Shown: one piece after another, positions 7,917-15,841 of the stretch | How positions within the stretch are numbered: the stretch's first letter is position 1 | Layout: each line of letters starts with the position of its first letter | Program-made: the position numbers and the translations under genes | The notes under the pieces: generated by a model | Seen by the model: only the letters and a program-made list of their open reading frames with translations | The model's database searches: none | What the model was told of the DNA's origin: nothing | NCBI RefSeq assembly: GCF_014269225.2 | Contig: NZ_CP077097.1 | Span: forward strand, 5,219,001 to 5,283,000 | DNA: 64,000 nucleotides | DNA from: Pseudomonas anuradhapurensis | Lineage (GTDB): Bacteria > Pseudomonadota > Gammaproteobacteria > Pseudomonadales > Pseudomonadaceae | Reading direction: 5' to 3'

Positions 7917-9515
7917 ATGAGCACATCCCCTTCAGGCGCCTGGAGCCCGTTGCGCAACACCACCTTCCGCATGCTGTGGATCGCCACCATTGCCTCCAAC
8001 ATCGGCACCTGGATGCACGAGGTGGGCGCCGGCTGGCTGATGACCACGCTGTCGGCGAGCCCGCTGCATGTGGCGCTGATCCAGGTGGCCGGCTCGCTGC
8101 CGATGTTCTTCCTGGCCCTGCCGGCCGGCGCCGCGGCGGACATCGTCGACAAACGCCGCTACCTGCTGCTGGTGCAGCTGTGGATGTCCGGCGTGGCCGT
8201 TGTGCTGGCAGCCTTGACCCTGCTCGGGCTGATGAACGTCACCTTGCTGCTGGCGCTGACCCTGGCGCTGGGCATCGGTACGGCGTTGATGATGCCGGCG
8301 TGGAGCGCGCTGACGCCGGAGTTGGTGGGCAAGCAGGACCTGGCCAACGCAGTGGCGCTTTCCAGTGTCGGCATCAACGTGTCCCGCGCCATCGGCCCGG
8401 CATTGGCAGGGGTGGTGGTGAGCCTGGTCGGCCCGTGGCTGACCTTTGCCCTGAATGCCGTCTCGTTCGCTGGCGTGATCCTAGTGTTGTTCCTGTGGAA
8501 ACGCGAGGTGAAGGAGCCACTGCTGCCGGCCGAGCGCTTCGTTGGTGCCATGCGCACCGGGTTGCGCTTTGCCCGCAGTGCCAAGCCGTTGCAGGCGGTG
8601 ATGCTACGCGCGCTGGCGTTCTTTTTCTGCGCCAGTGCCGGTACGTCACTGCTGCCACTGATCGTGCGTGGCGAGATGCGCGGCAGCGCAGCAGATTTCG
8701 GCTTGCTGCTGGCGGCCATCGGAATTGGCGCAGTGGCTGGCGCCACCTTGCTGCCACGCCTGCGCGAACGCATCAGTCGCGACCGCCTGGTGATGCTGGC
8801 CAGCCTGCTGTATGCCCTGTTCCTGTTGGCCCTGGCGCTGGTGCGCAACTTTTATGTGCTATTGCCGGCGATGCTGCTCAGCGGCGCGGCGTGGATCGCG
8901 GTGCTGTCCAACCTGCAAGTGGCGGCGCAGACCTCGGTGCCGGCCTGGGTACGGGCGCGGGCATTGTCGGTGTACATCCTGATCTTCTTTGGTGCCATGG
9001 CCGCTGGCGGGCTGCTGTGGGGCACGCTGGCCAGTCATGCATCGATCACCTTGAGCTTGCTGCTGGCCGCAGGCGGGCTGGCCTTCGGCACCCTGCTGAC
9101 CTGCAGGGTGACGCTGCCGGAAACCGAAGCCGAAGAGCTGACACCGTCGCTGCACTGGCCGGTGCCGGTGCTGAGCGATAACCTCGACCAGGACAACGGG
9201 CCGGTGATGGTCACCGTCGAATACCATATCGAACCGGCCAAGGCCGCAGCCTTCCAACGGGCCGCGCGGGAGCTGGAGGCGATGCGCAAGCGCAATGGCG
9301 CATTGTCGTGGGGGTTGATGCGCGACAGTGCCGATCCGGCAGTGTGGCTGGAGTTCTTTTTTGAAGAGTCGTGGCTGGAGCATTTGCGGCACCACCACCG
9401 GGTGACCCGGGGTGAGCTGAAGATCGAGGCCCGAGTGCGGATGTTGCAGACCGATGGGGTGGAAGTGAAGATCCGGCATCTGTTGGCTGGAGGTGAGCAC
9501 AAGGCTCACCATTGA
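7917..9515 (+). CDS. MFS_3-type exporter with C-terminal monooxygenase-like domain
   Basis: 532 residues. The first ~420 form a 12-helix MFS transporter of the MFS_3/enterobactin-exporter-like family (NIGTWMHEVGAGWLMTTLS at the start, the usual 'D..DKRR' loop near residue 80). The last ~100 residues (VTVEYHIEPAKAAAFQRAARELEAMRKRNG...) look like a soluble ferredoxin-fold, ABM-type domain, a known extension of this family. The ATG lies 2 bases after the OprD stop. A porin coupled to an exporter suggests transport across both membranes, though direction and substrate are unknown. A family A REP pair lies just downstream. Confidence 0.88.
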   Translation: MSTSPSGAWSPLRNTTFRMLWIATIASNIGTWMHEVGAGWLMTTLSASPLHVALIQVAGSLPMFFLALPAGAAADIVDKRRYLLLVQLWMSGVAVVLAALTLLGLMNVTLLLALTLALGIGTALMMPAWSALTPELVGKQDLANAVALSSVGINVSRAIGPALAGVVVSLVGPWLTFALNAVSFAGVILVLFLWKREVKEPLLPAERFVGAMRTGLRFARSAKPLQAVMLRALAFFFCASAGTSLLPLIVRGEMRGSAADFGLLLAAIGIGAVAGATLLPRLRERISRDRLVMLASLLYALFLLALALVRNFYVLLPAMLLSGAAWIAVLSNLQVAAQTSVPAWVRARALSVYILIFFGAMAAGGLLWGTLASHASITLSLLLAAGGLAFGTLLTCRVTLPETEAEELTPSLHWPVPVLSDNLDQDNGPVMVTVEYHIEPAKAAAFQRAARELEAMRKRNGALSWGLMRDSADPAVWLEFFFEESWLEHLRHHHRVTRGELKIEARVRMLQTDGVEVKIRHLLAGGEHKAHH

Positions 9516-9526
9516 TGTTGGCTTTT

Positions 9527-9624
9527 CCGGCCTCTTCGCGGGCTCGCCCGCTCCCACAGGGATCGCACAAAGCCTGAGGGCTGTGGTGTACCTGTGGGAG
9601 CGGGCGAGCCCGCGAAGAGGCCAG
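9527..9624. repeat. REP pair (family A), GGGCTCGCCC stem
   Basis: Two inverted REP units between convergent genes (MFS and amidohydrolase), with identical inner stems GGGCTCGCCC / GGGCGAGCCC. Confidence 0.9.
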
Positions 9625-9636
9625 CACTGAAGGAAC

Positions 9637-9665
9637 AAAAAAAGGGACCAGATACTGGCCCCTTC
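9637..9665 (-). terminator. Terminator of the amidohydrolase gene
   Basis: Read on the minus strand: a GC stem (GGGGCCAG, loop, CTGGTCCC) followed by a run of seven Ts, 17 bases beyond the stop codon. Confidence 0.85.
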
Positions 9666-9681
9666 TTCACATCAGCTCAGC

Positions 9682-11655
9682 TTAGAAAGCGAAGCACGAA
9701 CAACCCAGCGCCCCCCAGAAGCCCTGGAAGTCATTCACTGGCACATTCGAATGCCGTGCTTTCTCATGACTGTGCGCATGTACCCCGCAAGGCCCGACGC
9801 ACTGGTGCGCCACTGCCGCCAGCGACGGCGTACCGACGCGCCAGTGGCCCGGTACCTTGGTCACCGGCGACCACTCCGGCAGCACCGGCACCTGTGGCGG
9901 GCCGAGCTTGTCGAACTCTGCCGCGGCGTACACCACCTTGCCATCTACCACGGTCAGCACCGACTCGATGCCCTTGATCGCTTCTTCGTCGACGCTGAAG
10001 AAGTCCAGCGACAGTGCCGCCAGGTCGGCCAGCTGGCCCACCTTGATCTGCCCCTTCTTGCCCTGCTCGCTGGAGAACCAGGCACTGCCCTGGGTAAACA
10101 GCTGCAATGCGGTGTCACGGCTGAGACCTTCCGGGTACAGCTCCATGCCGCCGACGGTCTTGCCGCTGACCAGCCAGTACAGCGAGGTCCATGGGTTGTA
10201 GCTGGACACGCGAGTAGCGTCGGTACCGGCACCCACCGGCACGCCCATGTCGAGCATGCGCTTGATCGGCGGGGTCTGCTCGGCAGCCTTGGCGCCGTAG
10301 CGGTCGACGAAGTACTCACCCTGGAAGGCCATGCGGTCCTGGATGGCGATGCCACCGCCCAGCGCACGCACGCGTTCGATGTTCTGCGGGGTGATGGTTT
10401 CGGCGTGGTCGAAGAACCACGGCAGGCCATTGAACGGAATGTCGCGGTTGACCTTCTCGAACACGTCGAGCATGCGCGTGATCGATTCGTTGTAGGTGGC
10501 GTGCAGGCGGAATGGCCAGCGCTGTTCGACCAGGTGGCGCACCACCGGCTCCAGCTCTTGCTCCATGGTCTGCGGCAGGTCCGGGCGCGGCTCGAGGAAG
10601 TCCTCGAAGTCGGCGGCGGAGAACACCAGCATCTCGCCGGCGCCGTTGTGGCGCAGGAAGTCGGTGCCGCTGTGCAGCTTGACGCTGGAGGTCCACTTAC
10701 GGAAGTCGTCCAGCTCTTCCTTGGGTTTCTGGGTGAACAGGTTGTAGGCGATGCGCACGGTCAACTGGTTGTTGTCGGCCAGTTGCTGGATCACCTGATA
10801 GTCGTCCGGGAAGTTCTGGTAACCGCCACCGGCATCGATGGCGCTGGTCAGGCCCAGGCGATTGAGTTCACGCATGAACTGGCGGGTAGAGTTGACCTGG
10901 TACTCCAGCGGCAACTTCGGCCCCTTGGCCAGGGTGGCGTAGAGGATCATCGCGTTGGGGCGGGCGATCAGCATGCCGGTCGGGTTGCCGAACTTGTCGC
11001 GCTGGATCTCGCCACCCGGCGGGTTAGGCGTGTCCTTGCTGTAGCCGACAGCCTTGAGCGCAGCGCGGTTGAGCAATGCGCGGTCATACAGATGCAGCAG
11101 GAACACTGGCGTGTCCGGCGCGGCCTGGTTGATCTCTTCCAGGGTGGGCATACGTTTTTCGGCGAACTGGAATTCGTTCCAGCCACCGACCACGCGCACC
11201 CATTGCGGGGTAGGCGTGCGCGCGGCCTGGTCCTTGAGCATGCGCAGGGCATCGGCCACCGAGGGTACGCCTTCCCAGCGCAGCTCCAGGTTGTAGTTCA
11301 GGCCGCCACGAATCAGGTGCAGGTGCGAGTCATTCAGGCCCGGAATGACCGTGCGCTGCTTGAGGTCGATAATTTGCGTGGAGGCGCCCTTGTGGGCCAT
11401 GGCCTCGGCGTCGTTACCCACGGCGATGAAGCGGCCATCCTTGATGGCGACGGCGGTCGCGATGGGCTTTTCACGATCAACGGTGTGCAGTTTGCCGTTG
11501 AACAGAATCAGGTCGGCGGTCATGGAACCTCCTTGAGTGGATGCGTAAGCGGAACCGGTAAAGGGCAATGCGGACCAGAGCGCGCCGGCGGCACCGAGCA
11601 CGCTGCTGGTGGCGAGGAACTGGCGACGGGTCTTGTCGTTGCGGTCCTGGGACAT
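9682..11655 (-). CDS. Tat-exported amidohydrolase (YtcJ-like, amidohydrolase_3)
   Basis: 657 residues from the ATG at 11655 (GGAG about 8 bases upstream); the frame extends further but without start signals. A twin-arginine signal begins the protein (KTRRQFLATSS, then a hydrophobic stretch to about residue 35), so the enzyme should be exported folded to the periplasm. The mature part matches the amidohydrolase_3 family: 'GLNDSHLHL' metal-site H-x-H near residue 110, a further histidine in 'RLHATYN', and 'FFDHAET'. Such enzymes hydrolyse amides or imines using metal ions. The substrate cannot be told. It has its own terminator and is separated from the upstream esterase by a REP pair. Confidence 0.88.
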   Translation of the reverse strand: MSQDRNDKTRRQFLATSSVLGAAGALWSALPFTGSAYASTQGGSMTADLILFNGKLHTVDREKPIATAVAIKDGRFIAVGNDAEAMAHKGASTQIIDLKQRTVIPGLNDSHLHLIRGGLNYNLELRWEGVPSVADALRMLKDQAARTPTPQWVRVVGGWNEFQFAEKRMPTLEEINQAAPDTPVFLLHLYDRALLNRAALKAVGYSKDTPNPPGGEIQRDKFGNPTGMLIARPNAMILYATLAKGPKLPLEYQVNSTRQFMRELNRLGLTSAIDAGGGYQNFPDDYQVIQQLADNNQLTVRIAYNLFTQKPKEELDDFRKWTSSVKLHSGTDFLRHNGAGEMLVFSAADFEDFLEPRPDLPQTMEQELEPVVRHLVEQRWPFRLHATYNESITRMLDVFEKVNRDIPFNGLPWFFDHAETITPQNIERVRALGGGIAIQDRMAFQGEYFVDRYGAKAAEQTPPIKRMLDMGVPVGAGTDATRVSSYNPWTSLYWLVSGKTVGGMELYPEGLSRDTALQLFTQGSAWFSSEQGKKGQIKVGQLADLAALSLDFFSVDEEAIKGIESVLTVVDGKVVYAAAEFDKLGPPQVPVLPEWSPVTKVPGHWRVGTPSLAAVAHQCVGPCGVHAHSHEKARHSNVPVNDFQGFWGALGCSCFAF

Positions 11656-11787
11656 GGTCTTCTCCGTCTGGTGGCGGCGCCGGCAGGCGCAACTGCGGAG
11701 CATGCCGGTTGGTGCAAGGCCAGGGCTTGGATGGATGTGCGGTGGGTTGTAGAAGGTTAGCCCTGTTCAAGCTTTGTGCTGCCTGGG

Positions 11788-11885
11788 CCGGCCTCTTCGC
11801 GGGCAAGCCCGTTTCCCACAGGTAGGTCACAAGGCCTGAGGCCTGCGCCGTACCTGTGGGAGCGGGCGAGCCCGCGAATGCCTGG
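11788..11885. repeat. REP pair (family A), mixed stems
   Basis: Two inverted REP units between the esterase 3' end and the amidohydrolase start. The left stem is GGGCAAGCCC with a T-rich variant (CCGTTTCCCACAGG); the right is GGGCGAGCCC, so this pair is not matched. Confidence 0.85.
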
Positions 11886-11890
11886 CACAA

Positions 11891-12709
11891 TTACTTCTGC
11901 AAGAACGCCAACAGGTCCTCGTTCAGCTGCTGCGCATGCGTCACGGCAAACCCGTGCGGCGCTCCGGCATACGCCTTCAGTTCAGCCCCACGAATCAGTT
12001 CCGCCGCCTGCTTGCCGGTGGTCTCGAACGGCACGATCTGGTCGTCGTCGCCATGGATCACCAGGGTCGGCACATCGACCTTGGCCATGTCCGGGCGGAA
12101 GTCGGTCTCGGAGAATGCCGTCACGCAGTCCAGGGTGCCCTTGATCGACGCCATCAGCGCGATGTTCAAGGTTTGCGTCTGCACGCCCTGGGACACCTGC
12201 TGCCCATGGTTCAGGCCATAGAACGGCGTGGCGAAATCGGCGATGAACTGCGCCCGGTCGGCACGCAGACCGGCGCGGATGCCTTCGAACACCGACTGGT
12301 CGACACCCTGTGGGTTATCGTCACGCTTGCCGAAGATCGGCGTCACCGCACCGAGCAAGACCAGGCCGGCCACACGCTCGCTACCGTGACGGGCAATGTA
12401 GCGGCTGACATCGCCACCACCCATCGAGAAGCCCACCAGGGTCACCTCACGCAGGTCGAGGTGTTCGATCAGCTGGGCGATGTCGTCGGCGAAGGTGTCG
12501 TAGTCGTAGCCGCTCCACGGCTGGCTCGAACGGCCAAAGCCACGGCGGTCGAAGGCGATGGCGCGGTAACCGCGGCTGGCCAGGAACTCCATCTGCGAAT
12601 CCCACATGTCGGCATCCAACGGCCAGCCATGGCTGAACAGCACAGGCTTGCCACTGCCCCAGTCCTTGTAATAGATCGAAGTGCCATCGCGGGTAACGAA
12701 CGTGCTCAT
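11891..12709 (-). CDS. Alpha/beta hydrolase, arylesterase/non-haem chloroperoxidase type
   Basis: 272 residues, the length of the P. fluorescens aryl esterase and cofactor-free haloperoxidase group. Catalytic triad candidates: Ser in the nucleophile elbow 'VGFSMGGG' (about residue 95), Asp in 'VIHGDDDQIVP' (about 222) and His in 'GAPHGFAVTH' (about 251). The oxyanion motif 'HGWPLDADMW' is near residue 27. It lies 38 bases after a monooxygenase-domain gene and probably shares its transcript, which would start upstream of ycaC copy 2. Natural substrate unknown; members show esterase and perhydrolase activity. Confidence 0.92.
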   Translation of the reverse strand: MSTFVTRDGTSIYYKDWGSGKPVLFSHGWPLDADMWDSQMEFLASRGYRAIAFDRRGFGRSSQPWSGYDYDTFADDIAQLIEHLDLREVTLVGFSMGGGDVSRYIARHGSERVAGLVLLGAVTPIFGKRDDNPQGVDQSVFEGIRAGLRADRAQFIADFATPFYGLNHGQQVSQGVQTQTLNIALMASIKGTLDCVTAFSETDFRPDMAKVDVPTLVIHGDDDQIVPFETTGKQAAELIRGAELKAYAGAPHGFAVTHAQQLNEDLLAFLQK

Positions 12710-12747
12710 GTTGGTATCTCCTTGAAAATGTCGAGGTGAAGGCTTGC

Positions 12748-13314
12748 TCAGCCGCGCAACCAGTTGGCGCAGCGACGGGTGACCCAGGGCATGATGTAGA
12801 ACACCACGGGCAGGATGACGAACAGGTTGCCGATCAGGTTGCCGGTGATTGCGCCACCCAACTGCGGAAAGCGCGCGAACAGCGGCGCCAACAGATGCGG
12901 AACGATCAGGGTCATCGGGCAGATCACCAGGTAGGTCAGCAGCGCCTGCTTCCAGCGCGGCGGTTGCGCTGCGCGGGTATTCGGCGGGGTGAACCAGAAC
13001 TCCGGGTCGTCATGCACCTGGGTGTGGTCACCGCCTTCGAGCAACGGCAGCACTTCGTTGACCAGTGCCTGGCGTTCGGCCGAGTTGACCCAGGCTTGCA
13101 GCAGGCTGGCGTCGGCGAAGCGCACCACCGTGGTGAAGTGCAGCCCGCCGTCGTCAGGGCGAATGACGTTGACGTCCAGGTGCCCCGGCTGCCGCCGTGC
13201 AGCGCTGACCGTGCGCTTGAGCCAAGCTTCGTAGGCGGCCAGCGACGCGGTGCGGACCTTGTGCTGGATGACCAGGGTCACCACGTTGCGGTTGTCTTGG
13301 AATGCGGTGTTCAT
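12748..13314 (-). CDS. Antibiotic-biosynthesis-monooxygenase domain membrane protein
   Basis: 188 residues from the ATG at 13314, which has AAGGAA upstream; a longer open frame lacks signals. Residues 1-105 are an ABM-type ferredoxin-like domain (VTLVIQHKVRTASLAAYEAWLKR, then a long helix and LHFTTVVRF strand). Residues ~120-180 contain two hydrophobic helices (ALLTYLVICPMTLIVPHLLAPLF and GNLIGNLFVILPVVFYIMPW), so it is anchored in the inner membrane. Function unknown; cofactor-free oxygenation or dimer formation is the family norm. It sits between ycaC copy 2 and the esterase, all on the minus strand. Confidence 0.85.
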   Translation of the reverse strand: MNTAFQDNRNVVTLVIQHKVRTASLAAYEAWLKRTVSAARRQPGHLDVNVIRPDDGGLHFTTVVRFADASLLQAWVNSAERQALVNEVLPLLEGGDHTQVHDDPEFWFTPPNTRAAQPPRWKQALLTYLVICPMTLIVPHLLAPLFARFPQLGGAITGNLIGNLFVILPVVFYIMPWVTRRCANWLRG

Positions 13315-13429
13315 CGGCGTTCCTTGGGATGAGCTTGCCCGCAGCAACTGTGCAACGACGGACGGGCGGAGGATTGGACGGGTGTGCTGCACTGGCCGGG
13401 CACCGACTGGCGGTGCCCGGGACCGAGGC

Positions 13430-14059
13430 TTACTTGTTGGCGTTGAAGGCGTTGTAGCTGGTCATCAGGTTGCGGTAGTCAGGGATGTGGTTGGAGCACA
13501 GCGCCGCCAGGCCTTCGATGTCGTTGCGCCAGTCACGGTGCAGCTCGCAGGCCACGCCGAACCAGGTCATCATTTGCGCGCCAGCGCGGCTCATGCGGTC
13601 ATGGGCAGCATCGCGGGTCATTTCGTTGAAGGTGCCGGAAGCATCGGTCACCACGAACACTTCGAACTCTTCTTCCAGGGCCGACAATGCCGGGAAGGCC
13701 ACACAGACCTCGGTCACCACGCCGGCGATGATCAGCTGCTTCTTGCCGGTGGCCTTCACTGCCTTGACGAAGTCTTCGTTGTCCCAGGCATTGATCTGGC
13801 CTGGGCGGGCGATGTACGGGGCGTCCGGGAACAGCGCTTTCAGCTCGGGAACCAGCGGGCCGTTGGGGCCTTGCTCGAAGCTGGTGGTGAGGATGGTCGG
13901 CAGCTTGAAGAACTTGGCCAGGTCGGCCAGCGCCAGCACGTTGTTCTTGAACGCGTCCGGCTCGATGTCGCGCACCAGCGACAGCAGGCCAGCCTGGTGG
14001 TCGACCAGCAGGACAGCGGCGTCGTCTTTGTTCAGGCGGTTGTATTTGAAGTTGGTCAT
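13430..14059 (-). CDS. ycaC: Isochorismatase-family hydrolase, YcaC-like, copy 2
   Basis: 209 residues from the ATG at 14059 (AGGAG 9 bases upstream); 198 of 209 positions match copy 1 at 2601-3230. Asp20 and Cys119 of the active site are conserved. This copy heads a likely operon with the ABM membrane protein and the esterase (gaps of 115 and 38 bases). The palindrome CGTTC-N8-GAACG is preserved at 14169-14186. Changes cluster at the ends of the protein (residues 2-5 and 198-208), as expected for a functional duplicate under selection. Confidence 0.93.
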   Translation of the reverse strand: MTNFKYNRLNKDDAAVLLVDHQAGLLSLVRDIEPDAFKNNVLALADLAKFFKLPTILTTSFEQGPNGPLVPELKALFPDAPYIARPGQINAWDNEDFVKAVKATGKKQLIIAGVVTEVCVAFPALSALEEEFEVFVVTDASGTFNEMTRDAAHDRMSRAGAQMMTWFGVACELHRDWRNDIEGLAALCSNHIPDYRNLMTSYNAFNANK

Positions 14060-14168
14060 GGTCGTTGCTCCTAAGGTTTTGAAGTTCAGTAAGTTGGGTG
14101 TTTCGCGTTGATGGGAGAAGATTAAAACCATGACCTTTTTGGCGGTAGATAGCGATTCTTGGCTCTAG

Positions 14169-14186
14169 CGTTCTGTTTTATGAACG
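14169..14186. promoter_or_regulatory. Candidate operator, CGTTC-N8-GAACG, upstream of ycaC copy 2
   Basis: CGTTC-TGTTTTAT-GAACG, 110 bases upstream of the start. Same arms, spacing and position as the site of copy 1 at 3344-3361; the spacers differ at 3 of 8 bases while the arms are unchanged. Confidence 0.6.
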
Positions 14187-14206
14187 ATGGTTTTGTGTAG
14201 GCTGTA

Positions 14207-14304
14207 CCGGCCTCTTCGCGGCTAAAGCCGCTCCCACAGGGATTGCGCTGGATTTGAATCGTGCGCAGTACCTGTGGGGGCGGCTTTAGGCGCGAAGAGG
14301 CCGG
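14207..14304. repeat. REP pair (family A), GGCTAAAGCC stem
   Basis: Inverted REP units with the stem variant GGCTAAAGCC / GGCTTTAGGC, in a divergent intergenic region. Confidence 0.9.
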
Positions 14305-14378
14305 CACAGGCCCCATTGCCTGTCCGGCCAACCTGCTCTATTACTACCCACAGCCCTCCCCTTGCCCCCGAGACCTCC

Positions 14379-15806
14379 ATGCTGGCGTTCATCCAGTCAT
14401 ACCCGCTGCTGCTCGGCATCGCCTTGATCCTGCTCGACCTCGTGCTCTGGCAGCTCATTCCCCTCCAGCACCGGGCCTGGCGCATCGGCGCGCGGCTGGT
14501 GCTGTTCCTGCTGTTCAGCTCGGTACTGGTGGCCGCCGGCATGAGCCCGCTGCAACCGCCCCCCTGGGCCGACGATGTCTCACGCAACCTGTTGGCCACG
14601 GTATTGGCCATCGGCTGGTGGCTGTTCGGCGCGCGTACGGTAACGGTGGTGTTCGGCCTGTTGCTGGTGGCCCGTGGCAGCCATGGCGGGCGCTTGCTGC
14701 AGGATGTGCTGGGGGCGTTGATCTTCCTGGCCGCCGTGGTCGCCGCGGCAGGCTATGTGCTGCAACTGCCGGTGAAGGGCCTGCTGGCCACCTCCGGGGT
14801 AATGGCCATCGTCATCGGCCTGGCGCTGCAAAGCACGCTGGCCGACGTGTTCAGCGGCATCATCCTGAACACCACGCGGCCCTACCAGATTGGCGATTCG
14901 ATCTCGATTGACGGCACCGAAGGCAAGGTGCTGGAAATCGACTGGCGTGCTACCCGCCTGCTCACCGGCAGCGGGAGCCTGGCAGTGATCCCCAACTCGG
15001 TGGCGGCCAAGGCGCGGCTGCTCAACCACAGCCGCCCGACCGACGTACATGGCGTATCGATCAGCGTGGTGGTGCCAGCCAAGGTGCGCCCCAAGCGCGT
15101 GTTCGATGCGCTGGAAAAAGCCTTGCAAGGTGTCAGCGCCATTCTTGCCACGCCAAAACCGAAGGTCGCGGTGAAGGCGTCGACGCTGGAGTCAGTAGAG
15201 TACGAGGCCAGCTGCTTCGTCGCCGACGCAGGCGTCAAGGGTGATGCGCGCAACCAGCTGTTCGACCTTGCGCACCGGCACCTGGAGGCCAGCGGGGTGA
15301 TGTGGAACGTGGACCTGGCCATGCCGCCACGCAGCCGTCAGCGCGAGGTGCTGGACGAAGTACGAGTGTTCCGCTCGCTGACCGATGAAGAACGCGATGC
15401 CCTGAGCCAGCGCATGACTGCGGTGGAATACCTGGCGGACCAGGTCATCCTGGGTGTGGGCGAGCATTCCGAGCACCTGCTGGTGATTGGCAGCGGCGTG
15501 GTGTCGGCGTCGATCCGGGATGGCGACCGGCTGGTGGAAGCCGGGCGCATGGGGCCGGGTGAGGTGCTGGGGATCGAGGGCATCATCGATGAGGACGACT
15601 CGTTTGCCGAGTTCCGCACGTTGACCAGTTGCGTGCTGTATCGAATCGACAAGGAACAGGTTAAAAGCTGCCTGGTGCAACGTGGCGAGGTGCAGGCAGC
15701 GCTTGGCAAGTTGCAGCGGTTCAGGCGGCAGAGCCGGGAGTCGCTGCTGCTGCAGAAGCCGGCTTCAATCAAGAAGGGCGGCTTCCTCAGCTGGTTGCAC
15801 AAGTAA
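14379..15806 (+). CDS. MscS-type channel with cyclic-nucleotide-binding domain
   Basis: 475 residues from the ATG at 14379. Four to five hydrophobic segments occupy residues 1-160; the pore-lining helix and MscS beta domain follow (LATSGVMAIVIGLALQSTLADVF, then 'GDSISIDGTEGKVLEIDWRATRL' and 'VIPNSVAAKARLLNHSRP'). From about residue 345 there is a cyclic-nucleotide-binding fold (FRSLTDEERDAL..., 'GEHSEHLLVIGSGVV', 'GPGEVLGIEGII'). The phosphate-binding cassette is degenerate: the usual 'FGE...R(S/T)A' pattern is not complete. By family it opens on membrane tension and may be modulated by a ligand. The ribosome binding site is weak. Single gene, opposite amaA at its 3' end. Confidence 0.9.
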   Translation: MLAFIQSYPLLLGIALILLDLVLWQLIPLQHRAWRIGARLVLFLLFSSVLVAAGMSPLQPPPWADDVSRNLLATVLAIGWWLFGARTVTVVFGLLLVARGSHGGRLLQDVLGALIFLAAVVAAAGYVLQLPVKGLLATSGVMAIVIGLALQSTLADVFSGIILNTTRPYQIGDSISIDGTEGKVLEIDWRATRLLTGSGSLAVIPNSVAAKARLLNHSRPTDVHGVSISVVVPAKVRPKRVFDALEKALQGVSAILATPKPKVAVKASTLESVEYEASCFVADAGVKGDARNQLFDLAHRHLEASGVMWNVDLAMPPRSRQREVLDEVRVFRSLTDEERDALSQRMTAVEYLADQVILGVGEHSEHLLVIGSGVVSASIRDGDRLVEAGRMGPGEVLGIEGIIDEDDSFAEFRTLTSCVLYRIDKEQVKSCLVQRGEVQAALGKLQRFRRQSRESLLLQKPASIKKGGFLSWLHK

Positions 15807-15841
15807 GCCGGCCCGCCGCGCCTACAAGCGCAACCCAGGGC

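Larger units (their letters stand above)
14060..14378. other. Intergenic region between ycaC copy 2 and the MscS-like gene
   Basis: 319 bases without a gene. It holds upstream sequence resembling that of ycaC copy 1, the palindrome at 14169-14186 and a REP pair at 14207-14304. Beyond these I see no gene or clear promoter for the plus-strand channel. Confidence 0.7.

Noticed and set aside
9751..11760. 669-residue plus-strand open frame opposite the amidohydrolase
   Set aside because: Antisense shadow; low-complexity Val/Gln/His-rich translation and no start signals, while the minus-strand gene has Tat signal, metal motifs and terminator.
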